64,000 bases of DNA from Paenibacillus prosopidis (lineage in GTDB: Bacteria; Bacillota; Bacilli; Paenibacillales; Paenibacillaceae), in NCBI RefSeq assembly GCF_003337375.1, contig NZ_QPJD01000010.1, positions 62,001 to 126,000 on the forward strand, in the 5' to 3' direction. The position numbers and the translations under genes were made by a program. The notes beneath the pieces are model-generated. The model searched no databases, was not told where the DNA came from, and saw nothing but the letters and a program-made list of their open reading frames with translations. Positions 26,161 to 34,885 of the stretch are shown here, in pieces. Position 1 is the first letter of the stretch. Every line of letters starts with the position of its first letter.

Positions 26161-27662
26161 AAGTCATCCTCCTTCAAACGATTATTCCCTTGCCTCATCT
26201 CTTGAATCGGTTTGGTGCTCGTCGGTCGTTTCTTCATTAGCCAAAGGGGCACGCGTATAAATGTATCCTTCCAGTCTACGAACCTAACCGGAGCAAGCGG
26301 GCTGCCATAAGGCATCCCCAGCGATTTCAGCGATATTAGATGGGCAATCATTGTCATCAAGCCAACGACTAACCCGACAAATCCAAATAAGGAAGCAAGA
26401 ATCATTAGGATGAAGCGAATGAGCCGAACCGCAGCGACCATATCGTAATTCGGCAAAATAAAGGAACAGATCGCAGTAAAGGCGACGACAATAACCATTA
26501 CGTTACTTATTAAGCCTGCTTGAACGATCGCTTGACCGATTACGATACCGCCCACAATGCCGACCGTTTGCCCAACCGGAGCGGGAAGGCGAACCCCGGC
26601 CTCACGCAGCATCTCAAGTGTTATTTCCATGAAGATCGCTTCGACGAACGGCGGGAATGGCACTTGTCCGCGCGATTCTCCTAGCGTCAGCAGCAGCTTC
26701 ATTGGAATAATCTCGAAATGATAGGAAACGACAGCAATATAAAAGGCGGGTAGAAAAGTTGCCACGAAAAAGGCAAATATCCGCAATAGCCTAAGAAAAG
26801 TAGCGATAGACCAGCGAGTACTATAATCGTCTATGTTTTGAAAAAAAGACATGAACGTGACGGGTGCCACCAGGACGCTCGGTGAACGGTCGACAATAAC
26901 AACGCATCTTCCTTGCATAATTTGCGAAGCTGCTGTATCCGGACGCTCCGTCGTTACAAACTGCGGGAAAAGGGAGAAGGGATGATCCTCAATCAATTCA
27001 GATAACTCCCCTGTATTCAAAATGACATCAACGTCTAGTTTTTGAATCCGCAGCTCAAGTGTGGATACCAAATTAGGGTCGGTCACGTCTGCCAAGTACA
27101 GGATCGTGACAACCGTTTGTCCTCGTCGACCGACTATAACACGTTTCATTTTGAGCTCGCGGTTAGGAATATAACGGCGAATCATCGCTATATTTTGCCC
27201 ACCCGTTTCTAAGAAGCCTTGATGCGCTCCCTTTAATGAGGTCTCGAGCTGGGGATCTTCAATCGCCCGCTGCGGCCAGCCTTGCGTATCGAGCACATAC
27301 GCCTCAGATCGGCCGCTAACAAATAAAACGCTGCTTCCTTGCAGAAGTGCAATCTCGATTTGCGCCCAAGACGTCACTGGCACGATTTGACTGACCGTCA
27401 TGATGAGCTCATCGCCCGGTTCTCCGCTGCCGGCCTCGAATTGAAGCGGCCTCATTACATCACGATTAATCGCCGTCTTATCCGATAGACCGTCCAGGTA
27501 GACTAATATAGCTTTCTCGCCTGTCTGCTTAATCGTTAGCTTACGAATGACTAAATCCGATGTATCCGAGAACAGGTTGTTAATATGAGGGATGATTTCG
27601 GCAAGGTTTGAGCTTATGGTTTCGGATTGATTAAGAAGCAGGTTATCTGATGGTTCAATCAT
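26157..27662 (-). CDS. gerA: GerA-type spore germination receptor subunit
   Basis: First gene of the germinant receptor operon, 501 residues, of normal length. A soluble N-terminal half of two subdomains (about residues 1-270) is followed by several membrane segments and a basic cytoplasmic tail (LWLMKKRPTSTK). The hallmark stretch from SPSVLVAPVTFMSFFQ into the membrane region and the PFPPFVEAIFMEITLEMLRE block are intact. AGGAGG lies before the ATG. The nutrient recognised cannot be predicted. Confidence 0.94.
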   Translation of the reverse strand: MIEPSDNLLLNQSETISSNLAEIIPHINNLFSDTSDLVIRKLTIKQTGEKAILVYLDGLSDKTAINRDVMRPLQFEAGSGEPGDELIMTVSQIVPVTSWAQIEIALLQGSSVLFVSGRSEAYVLDTQGWPQRAIEDPQLETSLKGAHQGFLETGGQNIAMIRRYIPNRELKMKRVIVGRRGQTVVTILYLADVTDPNLVSTLELRIQKLDVDVILNTGELSELIEDHPFSLFPQFVTTERPDTAASQIMQGRCVVIVDRSPSVLVAPVTFMSFFQNIDDYSTRWSIATFLRLLRIFAFFVATFLPAFYIAVVSYHFEIIPMKLLLTLGESRGQVPFPPFVEAIFMEITLEMLREAGVRLPAPVGQTVGIVGGIVIGQAIVQAGLISNVMVIVVAFTAICSFILPNYDMVAAVRLIRFILMILASLFGFVGLVVGLMTMIAHLISLKSLGMPYGSPLAPVRFVDWKDTFIRVPLWLMKKRPTSTKPIQEMRQGNNRLKEDDL

Positions 27663-27731
27663 AGATGTATCCTCCTTCTTTGTTCAGCATTCGTCAGCAT
27701 ATTTTTTCCACTCGCCACAGTGAATATTCAT

Positions 27732-27769
27732 GACAAAACAAATACCCCCTTGCATCAAGCAAGGGGGTA
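27732..27769 (-). terminator. Rho-independent terminator
   Basis: Read on the minus strand, TACCCCCTT pairs with AAGGGGGTA and runs into TTTGTTTTG. It ends the PRPP synthetase gene just before the gerA promoter region. Confidence 0.85.
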
Positions 27770-27782
27770 GACGTTATTATAC

Positions 27783-28724
27783 TTACGAACCCGATTTAAA
27801 CAACGTTGCAATGGATCCGCCTTCGGTAATAATCTTAATGGCCGTTGCGAGGAGCGGCGACATAGGAAGTACGATAAACTTATCGGAATGCTCATCGCTA
27901 ATGGCAATCGTATCCGTTATGACGACCTCGCGAATATTCGGATGCGTCAGCTTTTCAATTGCGTTCTCCGAGAACACGCCATGTGTCGCGCATATGTAAG
28001 CATCGTGAGCACCCTTTTTCTTAAGCGCCGCTACGACATTAACGATTGTGCTGCCCGTATCGATTAAGTCTTCAATGATAATCGGAGTCATGTCGTCGAC
28101 ATCACCGATGATATGCGTAATTTCGGACTGGTTGTGGGCAGGACGGTTCTTGATCATAATTGCAAACGGACAATTTAGTCGACCGGCTAATTTTTCAGCT
28201 GTAGTTGCCCGTCCGGCATCGGGGGAGACAACCACCGGATTGGTTATATTTTTGTTTCTTAAATAGTCAATGATTAAATCGAGCGCAGTCAAATGATCGA
28301 CCGGAATGGTAAAAAATCCTTGAATCGGATCGGCGTGCAAATCAACGGTTATAATGCGATTCGCTCCGACGGTCGTCAACACATCTGCAACGAGTTTAGC
28401 TGAAATCGGTTCGCGAGGCCGTGATTTTCTTTCTTGACGTGCATAGCCGTAGTATGGCATCACAATATTGATCGTTTTGGCGGATGCACGTTTGGCGGCA
28501 TCGATCATAACGAGCAGCTCTATTAAATGTTCGTTAACGGGATGGGACAGGGATTGAACCAGGAATACGTCGCATGACCGAATCGATTCCCGATAGGATA
28601 CATGTATTTCACCGCTCTGGTGACGTGAGATTGCTATATCCCCTAGAGGTACATGTAGCTCTTTACATAACTGTTCCGCCAACGCTTTGTTAGAGGAACC
28701 GGAAAATATTTTAACCTTTTGCAT
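27783..28724 (-). CDS. Divergent ribose-phosphate pyrophosphokinase paralogue
   Basis: A PRPP synthetase of 313 residues, the normal length for class I. The dimer-interface and ATP regions (MPYYGYARQERKSRPREPIS, VDLHADPIQGFF) are conserved. Other core motifs differ from the housekeeping enzyme: the ribose-5-phosphate loop reads IEDLIDTGST instead of DDxIDTAGT, the SPDxGGxxRA region reads SPDAGRATTAEKLA, and the flexible loop is KNRP instead of KRRP (Lys and second Arg retained). It is not beside glmU or ctc, so it is likely a second copy, active or regulatory. Confidence 0.88.
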   Translation of the reverse strand: MQKVKIFSGSSNKALAEQLCKELHVPLGDIAISRHQSGEIHVSYRESIRSCDVFLVQSLSHPVNEHLIELLVMIDAAKRASAKTINIVMPYYGYARQERKSRPREPISAKLVADVLTTVGANRIITVDLHADPIQGFFTIPVDHLTALDLIIDYLRNKNITNPVVVSPDAGRATTAEKLAGRLNCPFAIMIKNRPAHNQSEITHIIGDVDDMTPIIIEDLIDTGSTIVNVVAALKKKGAHDAYICATHGVFSENAIEKLTHPNIREVVITDTIAISDEHSDKFIVLPMSPLLATAIKIITEGGSIATLFKSGS

Positions 28725-28803
28725 GTGATCCTCCTAATTAAAGACAGCTTCTTACCACAATCATAACAAACTAAGGATAGGAGAACAAATCATTCTTTAG
28801 GTG

Positions 28804-28809
28804 TATAAT
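28804..28809 (+). promoter_or_regulatory. -10 box of the GAF kinase operon
   Basis: TATAAT lies 25 bases before ATG 28834, leaving a very short leader that still holds AAGGGAG. No good -35 hexamer is present, so an activator or weak constitutive expression is possible. Confidence 0.4.
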
Positions 28810-28833
28810 GGCTCTATAGAAGGGAGTGACGAC

Positions 28834-30507
28834 ATGTCCCGAGAAATACGCGCTTACGAGCTGGCCGCATTGAAGGAAATAGCCGAGATGCTGAATAGCA
28901 CCAACAACATGGATCAGATGCTGAACGACGTGCTGGACAAACTTCTGCATGTGACGGGCTTCACGACCGGTTGGATCTTTATCATGGATAATACAAGCGA
29001 TCGTATATGTGCTGCCACGCATAATCTCCCGCAAGCGCTTATCGCCAGAAATCAGGCGGTTATGTGCGGTGAAGAGTGCTGGTGCGTTGAAAGCTATAAG
29101 CAAAACAAGCTGCATCATGCCGTCAATATTATTGAGTGCTCACGAATTACATATGCCGTTACACAACAGCTTGGAGACAACGAAGGGGTATCGCATCATG
29201 CAACGGTTCCGCTCAAAGCGGGAATGGACCGCTTTGGTCTGCTGAATGTCGCGCAAGCGGGTAAGGATCATTTTACAGACGAGGAGCTGGCATTGCTGCA
29301 GGCTGTAGCCTATCAAATCGGAACGGCGATTAAGCGTATCCGCATCTACCAGGCGCAGGAGCAAAACGCGATTCATTATGCAAAGCTCGGCGATGTCATT
29401 CAGCAAATAAATGCTATTCAAGATATTAATCAGTTTCCGCTTCAGGCTGTTAAATACATTGGCGATACGTTCAACTGGCAGCATGTGTCGTTGTTTATGT
29501 ATGAAAAACAGCAGCTATCGCTCCGTGCCCACTACACGAACAATCATGTCAACAAAGAATGGCTGTCATTAGCGATCGATCAGGCTGGTCCTGTGAGTTT
29601 GGCCTATCGTGATAATCGTCTCGTTATCATATCGGACAGTCATGAGGAGCCATGCACCACATTACTATCAACCATCGGCATTCCGCCGTTCTCGTCGGCG
29701 GCTGCGATTCCGCTCCGAATTAGAAATCGTCCGATTGGGGTACTATTCATTAGCAGCCAATTAAGAAAGCAATTTGATGTTTACCATGAGGATTTCATGT
29801 ATTCATTAGGTGACCATTTTACATTGAGCGTTGAAAATTTACGAGTATATGAGCAGCGGCGTGAGCTCGCCCGCTTGGAAGAGAGGAACCGGATGGCGCG
29901 GGATTTGCACGACTCGGTCGCTCAAAAGGTGTTCTCACTATCCTTTCTTGCAAAAGGTGCGGAGACTGTTCTGGCCGGTAAAGAACCGGTGGTTCTTCGT
30001 TCGCTTCAGGAAATCAGCCAGCTGTCGCAAGAAGCGCTGAAGGAAATGAGGACACTCATATGGCAGCTGCGTCCGGCTGGTCTCGAGCATGGACTGCTGC
30101 CGGCACTAAAGCAATACGGGCAGAGTATGGATTTGAATGTATACGAGCATGTGGAGGGCGTACGGGAGCTGCCGCGGGCTATAGAAGAAGCCTTTTGGCG
30201 GATCGGGCAAGAAGCGTTAAACAACGTGAAGAAGCATGCCGGGACGAATGCGGTATATATTCAATTAGTGAAATCGGAGCATTCCGCAAGCCTGGAAATT
30301 ACCGATAGAGGCAGCGGGTTTTCCGCCCGGAAGCGTGAAGGCCGGCAGACAATGGGTTTACTCTCGATGAGGGAGCGGGCCGAAACGCTTGGCGGTGAGC
30401 TGTCTATCACGAGTGGAATAGGAAAGCCGACAATCGTGAAGGCAACGATTCCGTTTTCCGCAGAGCTTGACATATGCGACGAGATAAGGGATGAGGAGCA
30501 ATCGTGA
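28834..30507 (+). CDS. GAF-domain sensor histidine kinase (NarL-system type)
   Basis: Cytoplasmic kinase of about 557 residues without membrane segments. Two GAF domains (about residues 1-180 and 190-350) precede a HisKA_3 region with phospho-acceptor His in ARDLHDSVAQKV and an HATPase domain (WRIGQEALNNVKKHA, DRGSGF). The first GAF domain has a Cys pattern C-x3-C-x-C-x17-C (from MCGEECWC to ECSRI) that could bind a metal or sense redox state. I start at ATG 28834, with AAGGGAG upstream, rather than GTG 28801, which lies before the -10 box. The LuxR-type regulator overlaps its end by four bases. Confidence 0.92.
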   Translation: MSREIRAYELAALKEIAEMLNSTNNMDQMLNDVLDKLLHVTGFTTGWIFIMDNTSDRICAATHNLPQALIARNQAVMCGEECWCVESYKQNKLHHAVNIIECSRITYAVTQQLGDNEGVSHHATVPLKAGMDRFGLLNVAQAGKDHFTDEELALLQAVAYQIGTAIKRIRIYQAQEQNAIHYAKLGDVIQQINAIQDINQFPLQAVKYIGDTFNWQHVSLFMYEKQQLSLRAHYTNNHVNKEWLSLAIDQAGPVSLAYRDNRLVIISDSHEEPCTTLLSTIGIPPFSSAAAIPLRIRNRPIGVLFISSQLRKQFDVYHEDFMYSLGDHFTLSVENLRVYEQRRELARLEERNRMARDLHDSVAQKVFSLSFLAKGAETVLAGKEPVVLRSLQEISQLSQEALKEMRTLIWQLRPAGLEHGLLPALKQYGQSMDLNVYEHVEGVRELPRAIEEAFWRIGQEALNNVKKHAGTNAVYIQLVKSEHSASLEITDRGSGFSARKREGRQTMGLLSMRERAETLGGELSITSGIGKPTIVKATIPFSAELDICDEIRDEEQS

Positions 30508-31166
30508 CGATAAAAATATTGCTGGTCGACGATCATCAAATCGTACTAAAGGGGATATCGTTTTTTCTTAGCATGCAGTCTGACTTTGAATTGGTCGGTG
30601 AGGCGCATAACGGGAAGGAAGCGGTATTGAAAGCAGCGGAATTGCAGCCGGATATTATTTTGATGGATTTAAATATGCCGGTTATGGATGGAATCGAGGC
30701 GAGCCAACTCATTGCTCAGCAAAATCCTGATATAAAGGTACTCGTTCTGACCAGCTTCTCCGATCGGAGTCACATCATACCTGCCATGCAGTCCGGCGTA
30801 ATTGGTTATATGTTGAAGGATGTCGAGCCGGATCAGCTGGCAGAAGCGATCCGCAGCGCGTATAAAGGCAACATCCAGCTCCATCCGGACATATCGGGCG
30901 CGCTCTTTTCCCCAATGGTGCCTGAATTTGCTCCGGACAGGGAAATTCCAAAGCGCGGATTGATTGAATCCCTTACGCCAAGGGAATTGGAAGTGCTGCA
31001 GCTGCTGACGAGGGGAATGAGCAACAGAGAGATTGCCCATACGTTGACGGTTGCCGAGAAAACGGTAAAAACACATGTGAGCAGTATTTTAAGCAAATTG
31101 CATTTATCCGACCGCACACAGGCTGCATTGTATGCCGTACAAGCGTTAAAACCGAATGAAAATTGA
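30504..31166 (+). CDS. NarL/LuxR-type response regulator
   Basis: DNA-binding partner of the GAF kinase, 220 residues. The receiver domain has Asp9-Asp10 and phospho-acceptor Asp55 in ILMDLNMP; the C-terminal LuxR helix-turn-helix begins LTPRELEVLQLL and contains REIAHTLTVAEKTVKTHVSS. The start is GTG overlapping the kinase stop (GTGA). The targets are unknown; the azoreductase and oxidoreductase genes just downstream are candidates. Confidence 0.94.
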   Translation: MTIKILLVDDHQIVLKGISFFLSMQSDFELVGEAHNGKEAVLKAAELQPDIILMDLNMPVMDGIEASQLIAQQNPDIKVLVLTSFSDRSHIIPAMQSGVIGYMLKDVEPDQLAEAIRSAYKGNIQLHPDISGALFSPMVPEFAPDREIPKRGLIESLTPRELEVLQLLTRGMSNREIAHTLTVAEKTVKTHVSSILSKLHLSDRTQAALYAVQALKPNEN

Positions 31167-31197
31167 TCTTTAAGTCTTTGGTCGTAAGACTAGTCCT

Positions 31198-31218
31198 CCG
31201 CCTTTGGCGGTTTTTTTT
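31198..31218 (+). terminator. Rho-independent terminator
   Basis: CCGCC pairs with GGCGG around TTT and is followed by eight T residues. A second small hairpin (AGTCTT with AAGACT) precedes it. Confidence 0.82.
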
Positions 31219-31267
31219 ATGTCTTTTTTTCGGTCTATTTACCGATGCTCCAACACATAAAACTATA

Positions 31268-31294
31268 TACAATAAAGGTGCTTACAAAAAGTAA
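31268..31294 (+). promoter_or_regulatory. -10 box and TTAC-N5-GTAA operator before the azoreductase gene
   Basis: TACAAT (31268-31273) is followed by the dyad TTACAAAAAGTAA (31282-31294), the same spacing and half-sites as at 19617-19629. HxlR/MarR-type quinone-responsive repressors of the YodB/CatR class control azoreductase genes in Bacillus, so such a repressor is a reasonable guess. Confidence 0.5.
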
Positions 31295-31321
31295 ATTAGA
31301 TACGGTGGAGGGAAACAAAAA

Positions 31322-31948
31322 ATGAGTACTGTATTATTCGTTAAAGCTAATGATCGCGCAATTGAGCAAGCAGTCAGCGTAAAGCTGTACCATGCTTTTC
31401 TGGAAAGTTATAAAAACAGCCATCCTGAAGATACGATTATCGAGCTGGACTTGTTCCAAGAAGAACTGCCTTACATGAACGCAGACATGATCAACGGTAA
31501 CTTCAAGGCAGCCCGCGGCTTCGACCTGACAGCAGAAGAGCAAGCAGCTGCTCAAGTATCCACCAAGTATGTAGATCAATTTATTGCCGCCGATAAGGTC
31601 GTTTTCGCCTTCCCGCTTTGGAACTTTACAATTCCGGCAGTGCTGCATACGTACATCGATTATCTTTTCCAAGCAGGTAAAACGTTCTCCTATACGGCTG
31701 AAGGCCCGGTTGGCTTAATTACCGACAAAAAAGTCGCGATTCTAAACGCGCGCGGCGGTATTTATTCCGAAGGTCCGGCAGCGGCAGCAGAGATGTCGTA
31801 CAACTTAATCAAAAACACCCTAGGCTTCTTCGGCGTAACGGACATCGAGTCGATTATCGTTGAAGGCCACAACCAGCTTCCGGACCAAGCGGATAAGATC
31901 ATCACGACTGGTATTGCGCAAGCGGAGAAGGTTGCAGCTGGCTTCTAA
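31322..31948 (+). CDS. azoR: FMN-dependent NADH-azoreductase / quinone reductase
   Basis: Flavodoxin-fold enzyme of 208 residues that reduces quinones and azo compounds by two electrons, protecting the cytoplasm from electrophiles. The FMN-binding loop region and the family signature FPLWNFTIPAVLHTYIDYL are present, as is LNARGGIYSEGP. A GGTGGAGGG lies before the ATG. It is monocistronic between two terminators and preceded by a repressor-like dyad. Confidence 0.93.
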   Translation: MSTVLFVKANDRAIEQAVSVKLYHAFLESYKNSHPEDTIIELDLFQEELPYMNADMINGNFKAARGFDLTAEEQAAAQVSTKYVDQFIAADKVVFAFPLWNFTIPAVLHTYIDYLFQAGKTFSYTAEGPVGLITDKKVAILNARGGIYSEGPAAAAEMSYNLIKNTLGFFGVTDIESIIVEGHNQLPDQADKIITTGIAQAEKVAAGF

Positions 31949-31976
31949 TAAACGGATTCTCATTTTATATGAGTTC

Positions 31977-32026
31977 AAAAGGGGTTGTCTCTAAAGGTCT
32001 AAAAAACCTGAGAGGCAGCCCCTTTT
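31977..32026 (+). terminator. Rho-independent terminator
   Basis: AAAAGGGG (with more pairs toward the loop: GTCTC with GAGAGGC) pairs with CCCCTTTT around an 18-base loop. The 3' arm supplies the T tract. Confidence 0.75.
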
Positions 32027-32061
32027 CAGGGCATAATGAAACAAAAAGCTCTTTTCTTTAC

Positions 32062-32071
32062 CGATCATTCT
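32062..32071. promoter_or_regulatory. TetR-type half operator before the TetR gene
   Basis: CGATCATTCT matches the right part of the palindromes at 32851 and 35961. It lies about 75 bases before the TetR start, near its promoter, consistent with autoregulation. Only part of the dyad is kept. Confidence 0.4.
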
Positions 32072-32146
32072 CAATATGATATATTGTTAGTGTAAAGTCT
32101 GCTGATCGTTCACTTAAATGTATAATGATTGTCTGAGGTGATAACA

Positions 32147-32719
32147 ATGGCAAGATCCAAAGAATTTGAAGTTAATGAAGTATTGGATAAAGCAATACAA
32201 CTGTTTTGGACACAAGGATATGAGAAAACTTCAATGCAGGAATTAGTTGATTTTATGGGCATTCATCGGAGAAGTATCTATGATACGTTTGGGGATAAGC
32301 ATGCCTTGTTTATGAAAGCTCTCGAACGGTATGAAGCTAAGCAAACCCAAAAAATCAGATTACTCGTTGAAAAGCAAAAGCCGGTCAAGGAATTAATCCG
32401 GGAAATGTTCGAATTGACATTAAGAAATGAAGGAGAGCCTCTAGGGTGTTTACTTGTGAATTCGGGTGTGGAATTGGGCGTATTGGATCCGGAAGTTGCA
32501 TCCTTGGTTGAGGAAAGTTATTCCAAGACTGAAGCTTTTTTGACTCAACTTCTTCAGGAAGGGCAGCAAACCGGTGAAATCAGGGCTGACCTTGAAGCTA
32601 AAGTTATGTCTCACTTTTTAATGAATGCCTGGTTGGGACTACGCACATTGGTTAAGACCACAACGGATCAACAAAAGCTAAAGAATATTGTTGATACGAC
32701 GCTGGCTGTATTAGATTGA
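32147..32719 (+). CDS. TetR/AcrR family transcriptional regulator
   Basis: Repressor of 190 residues. The N-terminal helix-turn-helix spans about residues 5-52 (FWTQGYEKTSMQELVDFMGIHRRSIYDTFGDKHALF); the C-terminal part binds an unknown ligand. GAGGTG lies 6 bases before ATG 32147, so the upstream GTG-type start at 32129 is not needed. Downstream lie an SDR, an Old Yellow Enzyme homologue, an MDR and another SDR; operator-like palindromes before both SDR genes suggest these are its targets. Confidence 0.9.
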   Translation: MARSKEFEVNEVLDKAIQLFWTQGYEKTSMQELVDFMGIHRRSIYDTFGDKHALFMKALERYEAKQTQKIRLLVEKQKPVKELIREMFELTLRNEGEPLGCLLVNSGVELGVLDPEVASLVEESYSKTEAFLTQLLQEGQQTGEIRADLEAKVMSHFLMNAWLGLRTLVKTTTDQQKLKNIVDTTLAVLD

Positions 32720-32846
32720 ACGTGATTACAACCAGTGTCATTTTTGAATACAAAGGCAGGATTTAATCCTTTCAAAAAAATTCTTTACCGTTCGTTCTAG
32801 AAATGGTATAGTAAAAGCAAGTTAGATCTAACTTTTTTTTATTCTA

Positions 32847-32862
32847 ATTAGAACGATCATTC
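32847..32862. promoter_or_regulatory. TetR-type operator before the first SDR gene
   Basis: ATTAGAACGATCATTC, nearly identical to 35957-35972. The core GAACGATCATTC is palindromic but for one pair. A separate perfect palindrome AAGTTAGATCTAACTT lies about 15 bases upstream (32819-32834). Confidence 0.6.
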
Positions 32863-32911
32863 TTTAATTATATTACACACATGAACCTAAACTTTTGGAG
32901 GAGAGATTAAT

Positions 32912-33664
32912 ATGAAGTACACCGTGATCACAGGAGCAAGCTCCGGCATTGGATATGAGTCAGCATTGGCGTTTGCTGCACGTGGCAAAAACTTGATTTT
33001 GGTAGCCAGAAGATTGGACAAATTAGAAGAGCTTAAATCGACGATTCAAAATAACTATCCTGACGTAGATGTCGTGATTCGTATAAGCGACTTGTCGGTT
33101 ACGGATCAAGCCTATACACTGTATAACGATTTGAAGGAATATCAAATCGAGACATGGATTAATAATGCAGGGCTTGGTGAAGGCTCCTTCGTAGCCGCGC
33201 AGAAACTGGAAAAAGTCGAAACCATGTTACGCGTTAACATCGAATCCTTGACCATCCTTTCAACACTATATGTGCGAGATTATGCTGACGTAGAAGGTAC
33301 TCAGTTAATTAACGTATCATCAGCACTCGGATATGTCATTGCTGTCGGTAGTGTTGCTTACTCTGCATCTAAATATTATGTGAGTGCCTTCACAGAAGGG
33401 CTGGCAAAAGAACTCGAACTGAAAGGCGCAAAAACAAAGGCAAAAATTCTAGCACCAGCCATAACGGAAACGGAATTCGTGAAAAAATCAATCGATGTCG
33501 AAGATTTTGATTACAAAGCCAACTTGCCTAAGTACCATACTGCCAAGCAAATGGCGAGCTTCATGCTGGATCTTTTCGATAGCAACGAAGTGGTAGGGAT
33601 CGTAGACCAGAACTATAATTTCAATTTGAGAGGGCCAATCTATCCGATCTTTGAAGGTCTGTAA
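32912..33664 (+). CDS. Short-chain dehydrogenase/reductase (SDR)
   Basis: Classical SDR of 250 residues. The Rossmann motif is TGASSGIG near the N terminus, NNAG is present (WINNAGLG), and the catalytic triad is Ser in NVSSALG with Tyr and Lys in YSASKYY. GGAGGAGAG precedes the ATG. Its substrate is unknown. It heads a gene group under the apparent TetR operator and is followed by an Old Yellow Enzyme homologue after 50 bases. Confidence 0.92.
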   Translation: MKYTVITGASSGIGYESALAFAARGKNLILVARRLDKLEELKSTIQNNYPDVDVVIRISDLSVTDQAYTLYNDLKEYQIETWINNAGLGEGSFVAAQKLEKVETMLRVNIESLTILSTLYVRDYADVEGTQLINVSSALGYVIAVGSVAYSASKYYVSAFTEGLAKELELKGAKTKAKILAPAITETEFVKKSIDVEDFDYKANLPKYHTAKQMASFMLDLFDSNEVVGIVDQNYNFNLRGPIYPIFEGL

Positions 33665-33714
33665 AATTTATTCGATTGATGGGATACATCATTTGAAAAG
33701 GGGAATATGGAAGA

Positions 33715-34794
33715 ATGGAAAAATTGTGGAGTAAAACGAAAATTGGGAAAATGGAATTGCCTCATCGGTTAGCGATGGCACCAATGACACGTGGTAGAGC
33801 TCAAGAAGACGGTACGCCTGGAGAGGACGCTTCCCTTTATTACGCCCAGCGCGCATCCATGGGACTTATTATTACAGAAGGTGCGCAACCGTCAGATGAT
33901 GGTCAAGGTTACTTGTGGTCTCCAGGGATATATACGGAAAAGCATATTGAAGGGTGGAGAAAAGTTACAGATGCAGTGCATGGAGAAGGTGGGTATATGT
34001 ATATCCAATTGATGCATGCCGGTCGTATGTCGCACCCCGACAATACACCCCATCATCGACAACCCGTTGCACCTTCCTCCATCGCGCCAGGTGTAGAAAT
34101 GTTTACTGCTACAGGCATGCAGGATATCCCCGTACCACGTGAGTTAAGTAAAGAAGATATTCAAACAACCATTGCAGACTTCCGCAAAGCGGCTGCGGCA
34201 GCTATTGCAGCAGGAGCTGATGGTGTTGAAATTCATGGAGCTAACGGTTATCTGATTAATCAATTTATCGGGGAAAGTTCGAATACGCGGACGGATGAAT
34301 ATGGCGGATCTATAGAAAATCGTGCTCGCTTCGCCATTGAAGTAGCAAGAGCCATCGTCGATGAGATTGGAGCCGAAAGAACTGGCTTCCGGATATCGCC
34401 AGGGACCCCTCTTGGGGGAATTCAAGATGGTGAACAAGGTCCTGAACTTTACCGTTACCTGGTGCAGGAATTAGCTCAATTGGATTTAGCTTACCTTCAT
34501 ATTATGCACCTCGGAAATGAAGAACTGCTCCGAGACATTCGTTCCCTATGGACGAATCCATTGTTAGTTAATCGGGCTGGGCGGGCACTGGAAGATCTTA
34601 GCGCTGACATAGATAGTGGTCTTGCTGATCTCGTACCCGTCGGTGTATGGTCATTAGCTAATCCAGATTTAGTGGAACGACTTCAAAAAGGTGCGCCATT
34701 GAATGAAGCGGATCCGGCAACATTCTTTGGTCACGGAAGCAAGGGATATACGGATTACCCTACGATGAATGAATTAGCTTCTCAAGAAAGGTAA
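33715..34794 (+). CDS. Old Yellow Enzyme family alkene reductase
   Basis: FMN-dependent ene-reductase of 359 residues with a TIM barrel. Family motifs include the start region (MELPHRLAMAPMTRGRA), the active-site HGANGYLINQFI and NTRTDEYGGSIENRARF. It reduces activated C=C bonds of enals, enones or nitro-esters with NADPH. It is probably co-transcribed with the SDR at 32912; together with the MDR and azoreductase it suggests detoxification of electrophiles. Confidence 0.94.
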   Translation: MEKLWSKTKIGKMELPHRLAMAPMTRGRAQEDGTPGEDASLYYAQRASMGLIITEGAQPSDDGQGYLWSPGIYTEKHIEGWRKVTDAVHGEGGYMYIQLMHAGRMSHPDNTPHHRQPVAPSSIAPGVEMFTATGMQDIPVPRELSKEDIQTTIADFRKAAAAAIAAGADGVEIHGANGYLINQFIGESSNTRTDEYGGSIENRARFAIEVARAIVDEIGAERTGFRISPGTPLGGIQDGEQGPELYRYLVQELAQLDLAYLHIMHLGNEELLRDIRSLWTNPLLVNRAGRALEDLSADIDSGLADLVPVGVWSLANPDLVERLQKGAPLNEADPATFFGHGSKGYTDYPTMNELASQER

Positions 34795-34812
34795 CAATAG
34801 GCATAGGTGAAA

Positions 34813-34841
34813 ATGGCGTACAACTGAAAATTGTACGCCAT
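34813..34841 (+). terminator. Hairpin without T tract after the alkene reductase gene
   Basis: ATGGCGTACAA pairs perfectly with TTGTACGCCAT around CTGAAAA. No T run follows, so it may stabilise the 3' end or weakly terminate. Confidence 0.45.
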
Positions 34842-34885
34842 ACATCTTGCGCGAGCACTGATTATGCATAGAAAGAGGATAAAAC

